64,000 nt of DNA from Micromonospora echinospora. Its GTDB lineage: Bacteria; Actinomycetota; Actinomycetes; Mycobacteriales; Micromonosporaceae. Under the pieces are notes generated by a model that did no database searches, was not told the DNA's origin, and worked only from the letters and a program-made list of their open reading frames with translations. Positions 25,096 through 32,447 of the stretch are shown here, piece after piece (position 1 is the first letter of the stretch; the number at the start of each line of letters is the position of its first letter). The stretch spans positions 6,403,501 through 6,467,500 of the forward strand of contig NZ_JACHJC010000001.1 of NCBI RefSeq assembly GCF_014203425.1. The letters are read 5' to 3'. Both the position numbers and the translations under genes were made by a program.

Positions 25096-26160
25096 TCAGC
25101 CGGTGGCGTTCTCCCCGGTCAGCGCCAGCAGTTCGGCGACGAATTCCGCCGGCCGCTCCAGGTGCGGGCTGTGCCCGCAGTCCGGCAGCACCACCTCCCG
25201 GTACGTCCCGCCGGCCGCCGCGTACCGCTCCAGCACCGCGCGGGTCTGCCCGACCATCGGCTGCGGCGGGCACTCCTGCGCGCCCGGCCAGCCGGGCACC
25301 ACACCGAGCTGGCCGAGGTACGCCAGGTCGAACAGTGAGGTGTCCGAGACGATCACGTCGACGTCGCCGCGTACCCAGGTCACCGGCGGCCTGACCGGCG
25401 CGGCGACCAGCTCGTCGGCGAGCCGGAAGTGGGCCGGGGCCAGCGCGTTGAGCACGCCGCGCCGCCCGGCGGCGGTCCCCGGCCAGTGATCCGACGCGAC
25501 AGCGGTGCCCGGATAGTTGTCGTCCCCGGTGGCGGTGGTCAGCATGCTCTCCAGCAGCAGGTCCTCGTGCTCGCCCAGCGTGGCCGGGTCGGCCACGTAC
25601 GCGGCACGCAGCACCGCGCGCGGGCTGGTCGGGCCGTCCGCGCCCCGGTCACCGGCGGCGAGCCGGGCCACGAAGTCGGGGTTCGCGCCCCCGGCGCCGG
25701 TGCCGGCGAAGTCGGGCGTGGTCGGGGTGCCGTCGAGGTCCCGGGTGCCGCCGAAGCCGTACGGGGACACCGGCGCCTCCAGCAGCAGCCCGGACACCCG
25801 CTCGGGGTGGCCGACGAGCAGCCGCATCGCCACCCCGCCGCCGAGCGAGTGCCCGACCACCACCGGCCGGGCGCCGGGCGGGAACAGCCCTGGCGTGTCC
25901 AGCAGCGCGGCCACGTCGTCGGCGAAGTCGTCGAGCCCTCGGGTGGCGTCGACGGGCGCGGTGTCCGTCTCGCCGTAGCCGCGCAGGTCGGGGGCGACCA
26001 CCCGCAGCGTCTCCGGCAGGCGGGCCAGCAGCGGTTCCCAGAAGGCGGAGGAGGAGACGTTGCCGTGCACCAGCAGGACCGGTACGCCGTCCGGTGGACC
26101 GGCCACGCGGACCGCCTGGGTGATGCCGTTGGCCTGGACCGTCTGCCGTGCGCTGCGCAT
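25096..26160 (-). CDS. Alpha/beta hydrolase
   Basis: 354 residues from the ATG at 26160; upstream in-frame codons lie in the gap that holds a palindrome. Motifs are LLVHGNVSSSAFWEPLLARL (oxyanion), DLRGYGETD, the nucleophile elbow VVGHSLGGGVAMRL and the catalytic His in PDCGHSPHLERP. These are typical of the haloalkane dehalogenase/epoxide hydrolase/esterase group. A long insertion (about residues 150-240) forms the cap. No signal peptide. No neighbours on the strand suggest a pathway. Confidence 0.85.
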   Translation of the reverse strand: MRSARQTVQANGITQAVRVAGPPDGVPVLLVHGNVSSSAFWEPLLARLPETLRVVAPDLRGYGETDTAPVDATRGLDDFADDVAALLDTPGLFPPGARPVVVGHSLGGGVAMRLLVGHPERVSGLLLEAPVSPYGFGGTRDLDGTPTTPDFAGTGAGGANPDFVARLAAGDRGADGPTSPRAVLRAAYVADPATLGEHEDLLLESMLTTATGDDNYPGTAVASDHWPGTAAGRRGVLNALAPAHFRLADELVAAPVRPPVTWVRGDVDVIVSDTSLFDLAYLGQLGVVPGWPGAQECPPQPMVGQTRAVLERYAAAGGTYREVVLPDCGHSPHLERPAEFVAELLALTGENATG

Positions 26161-26250
26161 CCGCGCATGCTGGCACGCGCGGGTGGGCCCGGTCCATGTG
26201 GCCGGCCGACACTTCGGACCGCCGGAGCGTGGCGCACGCCCTATTGCCGC

Positions 26251-26311
26251 GTCGATCATGACGTTGGCGGCGACAAATCAGACGCACAACGCCGCCAACG
26301 TCATGATCGAC
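26251..26311. repeat. GATC-type intergenic palindrome, copy 2
   Basis: Perfect 22-bp inverted repeat (26251-26272 with 26290-26311) around a 17-nt loop. The arm starts GTCGATCATGACGTTGGCGG. A diverged copy lies at 44888-44952. It is located in the gap between the FHA gene and the hydrolase gene, both on the minus strand. Confidence 0.85.
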
Positions 26312-26363
26312 GGGGGGCCGAGCGCCGGGGGCGCGTGCCGGAGGGCGGCGGGGTGACGGGGGT

Positions 26364-26810
26364 CTAGCGGGCGTCGGCCGGCTGCGTCTCGCGCGCCTCG
26401 ATCGGCTGGCGGGGCGCCGGGACCGGCAGCGGCAGGGTCGGGCGCTGGTCGCGGCGCATCGCGCCGAAGCTCATCCCGACCGGGTCGGTCCGGGCCACGC
26501 CCGGGTCGTAGAGGCGCAGGTCGGTGCGGCCCAGCCGGACCACGTCCCCGTCGGCGATCGGCACGCTGCCGGTGATCCGGGTGTCGTTGAGCCAGGTGCC
26601 GTTCGTCGAGCCGAGGTCGGTGAGCAGCACCCCCTCGGGCGTGGCCCGGACGGTGGCGTGCCGACGGCTCAGGTGCGGATCGGCGAGCACGATGTCGGCG
26701 GTCGGCGCGCGGCCGATCACCTGCGCGTCCCGGCCGACCCTGAAGGTGAGCCCTCGCATCGCCCCGCCGGACACCGTCAGCAACGGCATCAGCTCCGGAT
26801 GCTCCTCCAT
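26364..26810 (-). CDS. FHA-domain protein
   Basis: 148 residues from the ATG at 26810, with GGAGG about 11 nt upstream. One forkhead-associated domain covers residues 8-105: AQVIGRAPTADIVLADPHLS, RRHATVRATPEG and DLGSTNGTWLNDTRI contain the Arg, Ser-Arg-Arg-His and Asn-Gly residues that bind phosphothreonine. A Pro-rich tail follows. It probably reads Ser/Thr-kinase output. No kinase gene is in the window. Confidence 0.88.
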   Translation of the reverse strand: MEEHPELMPLLTVSGGAMRGLTFRVGRDAQVIGRAPTADIVLADPHLSRRHATVRATPEGVLLTDLGSTNGTWLNDTRITGSVPIADGDVVRLGRTDLRLYDPGVARTDPVGMSFGAMRRDQRPTLPLPVPAPRQPIEARETQPADAR

Positions 26811-27028
26811 GGACAGTCGACCTCCACCCCACATCGCCCCGCGGCGTCAGCCTGCCACCTCACCGTAGTGGCTTGCACCACCGCGCGGTCACCCCCGCGA
26901 CCCCGGCCGGTCATCTCCCGTTCGCCGTTTCGGACGGCACCTCCGTCGATGCGACGGGCTGATCGTCCGCGCAGCGTACGGGCCGTCCGCACCTACCGGC
27001 GAGTAATGTTCGGGTCTAGACTTCGGCC

Positions 27029-28531
27029 ATGACCGCAGTGCATGTGCCGGGCGCCCCGCTCATCTCCGAGGGTCGACTGGTGTCGACCAGCCCGGCCACC
27101 GGCGCTGAGGCCGGTCGATTCCCGCTGGCGGCCGAGGCGGACGTGCGTGCCGCCGTCGACCGCGCCCGGGAGGCCGGCAACTGGTGGGCCGGGCTCGGCT
27201 TCGCCGGCCGGCGGGACCGGCTCCAGCGCTGGCGCGGCGTGCTCGCCCGGCGGATCGAGGAACTGGCCGACCTGATGCACACCGAGGGCGGCAAGCCGGT
27301 CGGTGATGCAGTCGTGGAGATCCTCACCGCGCTGGAGCACATCGACTGGGCGGCCCGCAACGCGCAGCGGGTGCTCGGACCGCGCCGGGTCCGCTCCCGC
27401 CTGGTCCTCGCCGAGTTCACCGGTCACCTGGAATACCAGCCGTACGGCGTGGTGGGCGTGATCGGCCCGTGGAACTACCCGGTCTTCACACCGATCGGCT
27501 CCGCCGCGTACGCGCTCGCGGCCGGCAACGCCGTGGTGTTCAAGCCGAGCGAGTACACCCCGGCGGTCGGTCAGTGGCTGGTCGACCGGTTCGCCGAGGT
27601 GGTGCCGGAGCAGCCGGTGTTCCAGGCGGTGCACGGCTTCGGCGCGGTCGGCGCGGCGCTGTGCCGCTCCGGCGTCGGCAAGGTGGCCTTCACCGGCTCC
27701 ACCGCCACCGCGAAGCGGGTGATGGCCGCCTGCGCGGAGACGCTCACCCCGGTGCTGCTGGAGGCCGGCGGCAAGGACGCCATGATCGTGGACACCGACG
27801 CCGACCTGGACGCCGCGGCGGAGGCGTGCGTCTGGGGCGGGATGACGAACGCCGGTCAGACCTGCATCGGCATCGAGCGGGTCTACGCGGTCGACCAGGT
27901 CTTCGACGCCTTCGTGGAGAAGGTGGTGGCGAAGGCCGGACGGCTCACGGTCGGCGCCGACGGGACCGACCTCGGCCCGATCACCATGCCGTCGCAGATC
28001 GACATCATCCGCCGGCACATCGACGACGCGCTGAGCCGGGGCGGCCGGGCGGTGCTCGGCGGCCCGGAGGCGGTCCAGCCGCCGTACGTGCACCCGACGG
28101 TGCTCGTCGACGTGCCGGAGGACTCGGCCGCCGTGCAGGAGGAGACGTTCGGCCCGACGCTCGTCGTGAACCGGGTCCGCGACGTGGACGAGGCGGTCGA
28201 GCGGGCCAACGCGCTGCCGTACGGGCTCGGGGGTTCGGTCTTCGGCCGGGCGCGGGCGGTGGCGGTCGCGCGGCGGCTGCGCTCCGGCATGGCCTCGGTC
28301 AACTCGGCGCTGACCTTCGCCGGCATGTCGACGCTGCCGTTCGGCGGCACCGGCGAGTCCGGCTTCGGCCGCATCCACGGCGAGGAGGGGCTGCGCGAGT
28401 TCGGCCGCCCGAAGTCGGTCACCCGCCGCCGGGCCCGCTCGCTGCTGCCGGCGATGACGTTCGAGCGCACCCCGGCCGACATCGCCCGCATCGTCAAGAT
28501 CGCCAAGCTGATGTACGGCCGGGGCCGCTGA
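27029..28531 (+). CDS. Aldehyde dehydrogenase (NAD(P)-dependent)
   Basis: 500 residues. Catalytic Cys279 is in NAGQTCIGIERV and the general base Glu245 is in LLEAGGKD. The cofactor site is GVIGPWNYPVFTPI with FTGSTATAKRV. The C-terminus continues past the catalytic fold with a basic segment (KSVTRRRARSLLPAM) and is longer than ALDH3-type enzymes. The substrate is not predictable. It stands alone, convergent with nucS (stops 9 nt apart). Confidence 0.9.
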   Translation: MTAVHVPGAPLISEGRLVSTSPATGAEAGRFPLAAEADVRAAVDRAREAGNWWAGLGFAGRRDRLQRWRGVLARRIEELADLMHTEGGKPVGDAVVEILTALEHIDWAARNAQRVLGPRRVRSRLVLAEFTGHLEYQPYGVVGVIGPWNYPVFTPIGSAAYALAAGNAVVFKPSEYTPAVGQWLVDRFAEVVPEQPVFQAVHGFGAVGAALCRSGVGKVAFTGSTATAKRVMAACAETLTPVLLEAGGKDAMIVDTDADLDAAAEACVWGGMTNAGQTCIGIERVYAVDQVFDAFVEKVVAKAGRLTVGADGTDLGPITMPSQIDIIRRHIDDALSRGGRAVLGGPEAVQPPYVHPTVLVDVPEDSAAVQEETFGPTLVVNRVRDVDEAVERANALPYGLGGSVFGRARAVAVARRLRSGMASVNSALTFAGMSTLPFGGTGESGFGRIHGEEGLREFGRPKSVTRRRARSLLPAMTFERTPADIARIVKIAKLMYGRGR

Positions 28532-28540
28532 GGCAGCGCC

Positions 28541-29200
28541 TCAGAACAGCGTCAGCTCGTCGCGCTCGATGCCGCGCAGCTTGTCGTAGTCGACCACCAC
28601 GCAGCGGATGCCCCGGTCGGTGGCGAGCACCCGCGCCTGCGGCTTGATCTCCTGCGCGGCGAACACGCCGGCCACCGGCGCGAGCAGCGGATCGCGGTTC
28701 ATCAGCTCCAGGTAGCGGGTGAGCTGCTCCACGCCGTCGATCTCGCCGCGCCGCTTCACCTCGACCGCCACCGCGCCGCCGGTCGCGTCCCGGCAGAGCA
28801 GGTCGACCGGCCCGATCGCGGTCATGTACTCCCGCCGGACCAGCGTGTAGCCCTCCCCCAGCGTCTCCGGGTTCGCGGCCAGCAGTTCCTGCAGGTGCGC
28901 CTCGACGCCGTCCTTGCGCAGGCCCGGGTCCACGCCCAGCTCGTACGACGTGTCCTGGAAGATCTCCTCCAGGGTGATGCGCAGCTCCTCGCCGGCCTTG
29001 TTGACCACCCGCCACACGCCGGGCGCCTCCTCCAGCCGGCAGGGCGGGCTCATCCAGTTCAACGGCTTGTACGCCCGGTCGTCCGCGTGGATCGACACCG
29101 AGCCGTCCGCCTTCACCATGAGCAACCGGGTGGCCGGCGGCAGGTGAGCCGAGAGCCGTCCGACGTAGTCCACAGAGCACTTCGCAATCACCAACCGCAC
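28541..29200 (-). CDS. nucS: NucS/EndoMS mismatch-specific endonuclease
   Basis: 219 residues from the GTG at 29200, which gives [20 protein letters not shown], the usual NucS opening. The N-terminal DNA-binding domain includes [20 protein letters not shown]. The C-terminal RecB-like nuclease has GPVDLLCRD and [13 protein letters not shown], supplying the Asp/Glu/Lys catalytic set. Actinobacteria lack MutS/MutL and use NucS to cut mismatched DNA. The last residues, DELTLF, resemble a sliding-clamp-binding peptide, as known for this family. Confidence 0.95.
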   Translation of the reverse strand: MRLVIAKCSVDYVGRLSAHLPPATRLLMVKADGSVSIHADDRAYKPLNWMSPPCRLEEAPGVWRVVNKAGEELRITLEEIFQDTSYELGVDPGLRKDGVEAHLQELLAANPETLGEGYTLVRREYMTAIGPVDLLCRDATGGAVAVEVKRRGEIDGVEQLTRYLELMNRDPLLAPVAGVFAAQEIKPQARVLATDRGIRCVVVDYDKLRGIERDELTLF

Positions 29201-29271
29201 CCGACGAGGGTAGCCGAGCCCTCGGCGGACGCCGACGAGCGCCACTGGCGTACCGGTGCCATATTGAGATC

Positions 29272-29889
29272 GTGCTCGAAGTCCTCACCGGTTCCGGTCT
29301 CGCCGCCTCGGCGGGCCTGAACGCCTACATCCCCCTCCTGCTGATGGGTCTGCTGTCCCGCTACACCGACCTGGTCGAGCTGCCCAGCGGCTGGCAGTGG
29401 CTCGGCAACGGCTGGGTGGTGCTGATCCTCGCCGTCCTGCTCGTGGTCGAGACGGTGGCCGACAAGGTGCCGGTGGTCGACCACGTCAACGACGTGGTGC
29501 AGACGGTGGTCCGGCCGACCGCCGGCGGGCTCGCGTTCGGCGCGGGCGCCGGCTCGGAGACGGTCACCGTCAGCGACCCGGACACGTTCTTCTCCACGCA
29601 CCAGTGGGTGCCGGTGGTGGTCGGCGTGCTCATCGCGCTCGGCGTGCACCTGCTCAAGGCCGCCGCCCGGCCGGTCATCAACGCGACCACGGCCGGGGTG
29701 GGCGCGCCGGTGGCCAGCACCGCCGAGGACGCGACGAGCGTGGTCATGTCGGTGGTGGCGCTGCTGCTGCCGGTGCTGGTGCTGGTGTTCCTGCTCGGCC
29801 TGGTGTTCTTCGTACCCTGGCTGTTCCGCCGCCGCCGGGAGCGGCGACGGGAGCGCGCCGCCGCCCGGGCGGCCGGCTTCCGCGTCTGA
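29272..29889 (+). CDS. DUF4126 membrane protein
   Basis: 205 residues, GTG start. It opens with a small-residue-rich helix ([20 protein letters not shown]). Further membrane helices follow at about residues 45-60, 85-95, 120-135 and 160-185, and the protein ends in a strongly basic cytoplasmic tail ([16 protein letters not shown]). The DUF4126 signature includes [20 protein letters not shown] and [12 protein letters not shown]. No function is established. The Cys-rich protein gene follows 60 nt later. Confidence 0.82.
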   Translation: MLEVLTGSGLAASAGLNAYIPLLLMGLLSRYTDLVELPSGWQWLGNGWVVLILAVLLVVETVADKVPVVDHVNDVVQTVVRPTAGGLAFGAGAGSETVTVSDPDTFFSTHQWVPVVVGVLIALGVHLLKAAARPVINATTAGVGAPVASTAEDATSVVMSVVALLLPVLVLVFLLGLVFFVPWLFRRRRERRRERAAARAAGFRV

Positions 29890-29933
29890 CCCGCGCCGGC
29901 TCCCGAAACCTCTAAAATCAGGGCAAGACACCC

Positions 29934-29941
29934 AAGGAGGT
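29934..29941 (+). promoter_or_regulatory. Consensus Shine-Dalgarno of the DUF1540 gene
   Basis: AAGGAGGT, a full anti-16S match, lies 8 nt before the ATG at 29950. An AT-rich TAAAAT (about 29913-29918), a possible -10, lies some 16 nt upstream. The signals suggest strong expression of this small protein. Confidence 0.6.
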
Positions 29942-29949
29942 ACGGGAAC

Positions 29950-30246
29950 ATGACCGCGTCGTTGGAGATGCCCCGGGTCCAGGAGTGCGCCGTCCGATCC
30001 TGCGCCTACAACCACACGAACGACTGCCACGCCTTCGCCATCACGATCGGCAGCAGCGACCACGCCCACTGCCACACGTTCGTGGAGATGCCGGTGCGCG
30101 GCGGCCTCGACCAGTTGGTCGCCCAGGTGGGGGCGTGTTCGCGCGCCGACTGCCGGCACAACGCCGACCTGGAGTGTCACGCCCCGGCCATCACCGTCGG
30201 CCCCGACATGGACATGGCCGACTGCATGACCTACCAGAGCCGCTGA
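29950..30246 (+). CDS. DUF1540 Cys-rich protein, two domains
   Basis: 98 residues containing two DUF1540 units. The first is CAVRSCAYNHTNDCHAFAIT with HCHTFVEMP; the second is CSRADCRHNADLECHAPAIT with DCMTY. Each has four Cys in a C-x4-C-x7-C-x(14-15)-C pattern plus His residues, which suggests metal binding. The function of DUF1540 is not established. Its strong ribosome-binding site stands out. It converges with ecm across a repeat element. Confidence 0.85.
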   Translation: MTASLEMPRVQECAVRSCAYNHTNDCHAFAITIGSSDHAHCHTFVEMPVRGGLDQLVAQVGACSRADCRHNADLECHAPAITVGPDMDMADCMTYQSR

Positions 30247-30288
30247 CCCACCCGCGCCACGCGCTGGCGAGGCGCTGCTTCCGCGCCG

Positions 30289-30340
30289 GCGTTAAGAAGG
30301 GGCCCCTTCTCTACCGGAGGCGTTAAGAAGGGGCCCTTCC
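30289..30340. repeat. GTTAAGAAGGGGCCC element, copies 2 and 3
   Basis: Direct repeats GCGTTAAGAAGGGGCCCCTTC (written in two parts: GCGTTAAGAAGG then GGCCCCTTC, 30289-30309) and GCGTTAAGAAGGGGCCCTTC (30320-30339), 31 nt apart. The first contains the 14-bp palindrome GAAGGGGCCCCTTC. The second shares 19 identical bases with each arm of the palindrome at 13318-13365. It fills the gap between convergent genes and may double as a terminator. Confidence 0.8.
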
Positions 30341-30342
30341 TT

Positions 30343-32346
30343 TCACCCCAGCGCGTTGGCCTCGCGGATCACCGTGACCAGCTCGTCGATGATGCCGGTG
30401 AGCGCGAAGTCCTTCGGCGTGAACACCCGGGCCACCCCGGCCGCCCGCAGTGTCTCGGCGTCGGCGGCCGGGATGATCCCGCCCACCACCACCGGCAGGT
30501 CGCCCCGCCCGGCCGCACGCAGCCCGTCCAGCACCGCCGGCACGGCGGCCAGGTGCGAGCCGGAGAGCACGGAGAGCCCGACGAGGTCGACGTCCTCCTC
30601 CACGGCGGCCGCCACGATCTGCCCGGCGGTCAGCCGGATGCCCTGGTAGACCACCTCGAACCCGGCGTCGCGGGCGCGTACCGCGATCTGCTCCGCGCCG
30701 TTGGAGTGCCCGTCCAGCCCCGGCTTGCCGACCAGCAGCCGCAGCCGGCCGCTGCCCAGCTCCCGGGCGGTCGCGGCGACCCGCTCGCGGACCCCGGCGA
30801 GGGTCGCGTCACCGGCTGCGCCGGCTGCCCCGGCCAGGCCGGTCGGCGCGCGGTACTCGCCGTACACCTGGCGCAGCGCGCCCGCCCACTCGCCGGTGGT
30901 GACGCCGGCCCGGACGCATCCGAGCGTCGCCGGCATCAGGTTCGCCGTGGTGGCGGCGTCCGCGCGCAGCTTCGCCAGCGCCTCCTCCACCGCCGCCGCG
31001 TCCCGGCCGGCCCGCCATTCGCGTACGCCCGCGGTGGCCGCCTCCTCGACGGCCGGGTCCACCTGCTCGATCGCCTCGGCGCCCGCTGCGGTGAGCGGGG
31101 ACGACTCGGTCTCGGTGAACCGGTTGACGCCGACCACCACGTCCGAGCCGGACTCCATCCGGCGGCGCCGGTCGGCGAGCGAGGCCACCAGCGCGCTCTT
31201 GAGGTAGCCGGACTCGACGGCGGTGACCACGCCGCCCATCTCCAGCACCTTCTCCAGCTCGACGCGGGCGCCGGAGACGATGTCCTCGACCAGCGCGGTC
31301 ATCACGTGCGAGCCGGCGAACAGGTCCGGGTACTCCAGCAGGTCCGACTCGTACGCCAGCACCTGCTGCATGCGCAGCGACCACTGCTGGTCCCACGGGC
31401 GGGGCAGGCCCAGCGCCTCGTTCCAGGCGGGCAGCTGCACGGCGCGGGCGCGGGCGTCGCGGGACAGCGTGACGCCGAGCATCTCCAGCACGATCCGCTG
31501 GATGTTGTTCTCCGGCTGCGCCTCGGTCAGGCCCAGCGAGTTGACCTGGACGCCGTAGCGGAACCGGCGCTGCTTCTCCTCGGTCACGCCGTAGCGGTCG
31601 CGGGTGATCTCGTCCCAGAGCGCGCTGAACGCGCGCATCTTGGCGATCTCCTCGACGAACCGCACCCCGGCGTTGACGAAGAACGAGATCCGCTGGACCA
31701 CGTCGCCCATCCGCTCGGGCGGCACCTGGCCGGAGTCGCGCACGGTGTCCAGCACGGCGACGGCGGTGGCCAGCGCGAAGCCGACCTCCTGCACCGGCGT
31801 GGCGCCGGCCTCCTGGAGGTGGTACGAGCAGATGTTCACCGGGTTCCACCGGGGCATCTCGCGCAGCGTGTACGCGATCACGTCGGCGGTCAGCCGCAGC
31901 GACGCCGCCGGCGGGAAGATGTACGTCCCCCGGGACAGGTACTCCTTGATGATGTCGTTCTGGGTGGTGCCGGCGCAGCGGCTCAGCTCGGCGCCCTGCT
32001 CGGCGGCGACGGTGCCGTACAGGCCGAGCAGCCACATGGCCGGGGCGTTGATGGTCATCGAGGTGTTCATCTCGGCGAGCGGGATGCCCTCGAACAGCGC
32101 CCGCATGTCGCCCAGGTGCGCCACCGGCACGCCGACCCGGCCCACCTCGCCGGAGGCCAGCTCGTGGTCCGGGTCGTACCCCGTCTGGGTGGGCAGGTCG
32201 AAGGCGACCGACAGGCCGGTCTGCCCCTTCGCCAGGTTGCGGCGGAAGAGCGCGTTGGTGGCCGCGGCGGAGGAGTGCCCGGCGTACGTGCGCATCACCC
32301 ACGGGCGGTCCCGCTCGGGCAGCCGTCCCGGCATCGCGTCGTCCAT
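30343..32346 (-). CDS. ecm: Ethylmalonyl-CoA mutase (MeaA/Ecm type, B12-dependent)
   Basis: 667 residues. The single chain has an N-terminal TIM barrel (RTYAGHSSAAATNALFRRNL, AKGQTGLSVAFDLPTQTGYD, NICSYHLQEAGATPVQEVGF) and a C-terminal cobalamin domain with the DxHxxG motif in GLDGHSNGAEQIAV, then LSVLSGSH and VVGGIIP. The PWVMRTYAGHS opening and GYDPDH with GEVGRVGVPV resemble Streptomyces MeaA/Ecm rather than McmA, so it likely converts (2R)-ethylmalonyl-CoA to methylsuccinyl-CoA. Ccr, epimerase, MeaB and the adenosyltransferase in the same window agree. Methylmalonyl-CoA mutase remains the alternative. Confidence 0.88.
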   Translation of the reverse strand: MDDAMPGRLPERDRPWVMRTYAGHSSAAATNALFRRNLAKGQTGLSVAFDLPTQTGYDPDHELASGEVGRVGVPVAHLGDMRALFEGIPLAEMNTSMTINAPAMWLLGLYGTVAAEQGAELSRCAGTTQNDIIKEYLSRGTYIFPPAASLRLTADVIAYTLREMPRWNPVNICSYHLQEAGATPVQEVGFALATAVAVLDTVRDSGQVPPERMGDVVQRISFFVNAGVRFVEEIAKMRAFSALWDEITRDRYGVTEEKQRRFRYGVQVNSLGLTEAQPENNIQRIVLEMLGVTLSRDARARAVQLPAWNEALGLPRPWDQQWSLRMQQVLAYESDLLEYPDLFAGSHVMTALVEDIVSGARVELEKVLEMGGVVTAVESGYLKSALVASLADRRRRMESGSDVVVGVNRFTETESSPLTAAGAEAIEQVDPAVEEAATAGVREWRAGRDAAAVEEALAKLRADAATTANLMPATLGCVRAGVTTGEWAGALRQVYGEYRAPTGLAGAAGAAGDATLAGVRERVAATARELGSGRLRLLVGKPGLDGHSNGAEQIAVRARDAGFEVVYQGIRLTAGQIVAAAVEEDVDLVGLSVLSGSHLAAVPAVLDGLRAAGRGDLPVVVGGIIPAADAETLRAAGVARVFTPKDFALTGIIDELVTVIREANALG

Positions 32347-32360
32347 GGCCGGAGTTTAAG

Positions 32361-32374
32361 TTACCGTTCAGTAA
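32361..32374. promoter_or_regulatory. AT-rich motif upstream of ecm, shared with ccr
   Basis: TTACCGTTCAGTAA, 14 nt upstream of the ecm ATG, matches the ccr upstream motif at 12 of 14 positions. It is set in an AT-rich patch (TTTAAG before it, AAAAGAG after it) that is unusual for this genome. The position suggests promoter overlap and repression, or a -10 region. Confidence 0.45.
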
Positions 32375-32447
32375 AAGAGAGTGTGGAAAACCACACAACC
32401 CGAGGCCCGCGACGGTGGGCCGACGTGCGGCCGGCCCACCGTAGGGG

